Positions 62,234 to 64,000 of a DNA stretch of 64,000 nucleotides are shown piece after piece. Below the pieces are notes generated by a model. That model saw nothing but the letters and a program-made list of their open reading frames with translations, had not been told where the DNA came from and did not search any database. Source of the DNA: Membranipora membranacea (lineage: Eukaryota; Bryozoa; Gymnolaemata; Cheilostomatida; Membraniporidae); the NCBI GenBank assembly GCA_914767715.1, contig OU612065.1, forward strand, positions 23,374,001-23,438,000, written 5' to 3'. Position 1 is the first letter of the stretch. Each line of letters opens with the position of its first letter. A program made the translations under genes and the position numbers.

Positions 62234-63776
62234 ATGGAGCTGTCGACAGAAGGAAAAACATGCGTACTGATGTCATCAAGAAATCTTTTCTACCAGCCAA
62301 CAGTGGCTACACCAGGTCAGTGTAAAATCATTAACAAGTGCTCTGTTACATGTTGAACGCTTCTCCTCATCCTGCATCCTCCGAATTTAGGCCATAGGAC
62401 AAGGCTAGCCTGGGCAGGCTGTCTGGGGTGGATGTGGGGGGGGGGGCGAGGCAAAGACATGGCTATTGATTAATACTGCGTCATTGCTACAGAGCTGCCA
62501 CCTGAACTTTATAAGCTTTGCCAAATGTCTAGGCTTACCAGGCTTATCAACTGACAGCTGCCTTGTTTAACCCAGGTTTTCGACTCGCGCTCCGTTGATA
62601 GTGCTATAGACTTTGACACAACGACACACAGAAAGATGAATATATAGCGTTATATTCATTATTTTTTTAATTTTATAAACTTTGAATGGGTGGCGATTCC
62701 TTTGATAATTATACTGATGGAAACTGTTATCTAGGTAATAAACTGAATCCCCCTCCTCTAACTCTATGGTTACACTTTGATGTGCGACTTATTTTTGAGC
62801 ATGCCAAATTAATGAGAGCAACGCTACTTGTTACTTTGTTGAAGCTGTGTTTTGGTATCTTTGCTTGAGTAGGACGATAACAGTGGTTGTTTATCTATCT
62901 TTCAGAGTGGAGTTATGATGTTTTAAAGCTGTTACTCGTGTGGAATGCATTCTGTCAATAGACTTTTGAATTGCGTTGTGTCATTTGTATTCCATAATTC
63001 TTACAACATTTTTGGAAGCTACACAAGTTGACACTTAGCACTAACCAGCTCCAAATTACTCAGCATAGTATTCACTACTGTCAAAGATTATAGAGTCATT
63101 GCTACTGTGGTGTCAGATCAGTCGTAGCTAATTACATTCCAGTTGGCTTTCACAACTGTATTAATTTGACCAGTCAACTCTATGAATATTTGGGACATTT
63201 TTTATATTTTGTATATTTGGGGACTGAGATTGGAAGTCTGAGTTTCAAGGTTTGAAGCTGGCTAAACTGTTTTGTGATTTTGAAAAATATCCCATCAATA
63301 AACGGAGAAAGAGATCATCGATTCCATTATCGGTATGTGAGCTCTGGTACATTTGAGTTTTAATTTTTTTAGTGTAAATATCTATTGTAGACAATCAAAG
63401 TCAATGTGATGCGTACAACAACAACAATGAAGTACTCAGCAAGCCAAGATCACCAGTAAAACCAGCTCGCAGGGCCACAACAGCTAAACCAAAGAGAGTA
63501 ACAAGAAACCAAGAATTCAGGTTGGTCTCAATTTACAATATTATAGATTGCTGAACCTATCTGGCATTTTGATCGTCCTCATTGGGCTAGGGAGTGATAC
63601 AACTTCCCACATATAGGTAGAATCTAGCCTTGTCACATGGCAAAACTGGTAGAAACAGATTGGCGATTCTCGATCTTCTTTTTGCTTTTTAGCAGCTTGT
63701 CACGTCCACACCTGTTAGCACCAACAAATAGCTTGCAGGAATGGGATTCTGAGGTTCCAGATCAGATAAGACAAAG
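62234..63776 (+). CDS. Unrecognised protein, first three exons (partial at the window end)
   Basis: Exons 62234-62315, 63391-63520 and 63693-63776 join in phases 1, 2, 2 into an open 98-codon frame from an ATG, continuing beyond the window. The product begins MELSTEGKTCVLMSSRN, then has an Asn run, a basic proline-rich stretch (KPRSPVKPARRA, AKPKRVTRNQEF) and LQEWDSEVPDQIRQR. The SP/TP and Lys/Arg content suggests a nuclear or chromatin-associated disordered region. The third exon has a tandem acceptor (TAG-CAG), so isoforms could differ by one Ser. I recognise no family. The evidence is frame continuity, splice consensus and the start codon. Confidence 0.55.
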
Positions 63777-64000
63777 GTGGCACATTTTTATGCTGTGCCA
63801 TCCATCTGTCACAGTGATTTATTTTCATAACCTTCACCTATTGACCCATTCATTTGTATGTTTATGTATGTATCTTTGTATGGTTTTATCATGTTTTGTC
63901 TATGGGTGATATACTGGGACAATAATATCTCACCAGTAATGGATGAATTGCCTGAGATGAATATCGCATTTTCGTTTCGACATAAGACTTTGTTGCATTC
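63777..64000 (+). other. Intron running off the window
   Basis: Starts with GTGGCA after the third exon of the gene above. Nothing else is recognisable in it. Confidence 0.4.

Overview
The window is nuclear DNA from an invertebrate animal. It is AT-rich, and its genes are split by many GT-AG introns, mostly 150-1,000 bp long. Its content is typical of Metazoa: DNA-PKcs, Golgi beta-1,3-galactosyltransferases, a HNK-1/chondroitin-type carbohydrate sulfotransferase, a C-type lectin and a secreted two-Ig-domain protein resembling arthropod/lophotrochozoan ImpL2. The ImpL2-like gene and a chitin-binding domain on the lectin hint at a protostome, but the species cannot be named from the sequence alone. 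Exon models were built by hand from reading frames, splice consensus, phase agreement and recalled family alignments. No search was run.

Layout. 1,037-8,836 (minus): two paralogous beta-1,3-galactosyltransferase-like genes in tandem, with identical intron phases (0, 2, 1). The downstream copy carries an unusual second membrane segment at its C-terminus. A perfect-hairpin transposon (172 bp, 9-bp target duplication) lies between them. 9,517-35,906 (plus): 41 exons encoding the C-terminal half (2,146 aa) of DNA-PKcs: M-HEAT end, SQ/TQ clusters, FAT, complete kinase and FATC. The N-terminal half is not in the window, and the first exon seen begins with a splice acceptor. Either the galactosyltransferases are nested antisense in one very long intron, or the gene or assembly is broken there. 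38,050-40,247 (plus): secreted lectin with a type-2 chitin-binding domain plus a QPD-type C-type lectin domain. 43,461-46,366 (minus): sulfotransferase of 341 aa in four coding exons. 53,389-56,527 (minus): secreted 276-aa two-Ig protein with a furin-type site. 62,234-63,776 (plus): first three exons of an unrecognised basic, Ser/Pro-rich protein that runs off the window.

Introns and intergenic DNA hold a rich set of small non-autonomous transposons: TTAA-flanked piggyBac-like MITEs (four copies, one inserted into another exactly at an internal TTAA), a 543-bp foldback element 17 bp from a kinase-exon donor with partial relatives elsewhere, several other foldbacks and palindromes, two tRNA-like SINE candidates and 11- and 12-bp minisatellites.

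The genes have no evident shared pathway. Four of them (two glycosyltransferases, a sulfotransferase and a lectin) deal with glycans of the secretory pathway and cell surface, DNA-PKcs is a nuclear double-strand-break kinase, and the Ig protein probably acts outside the cell on an insulin-like or adhesion ligand.
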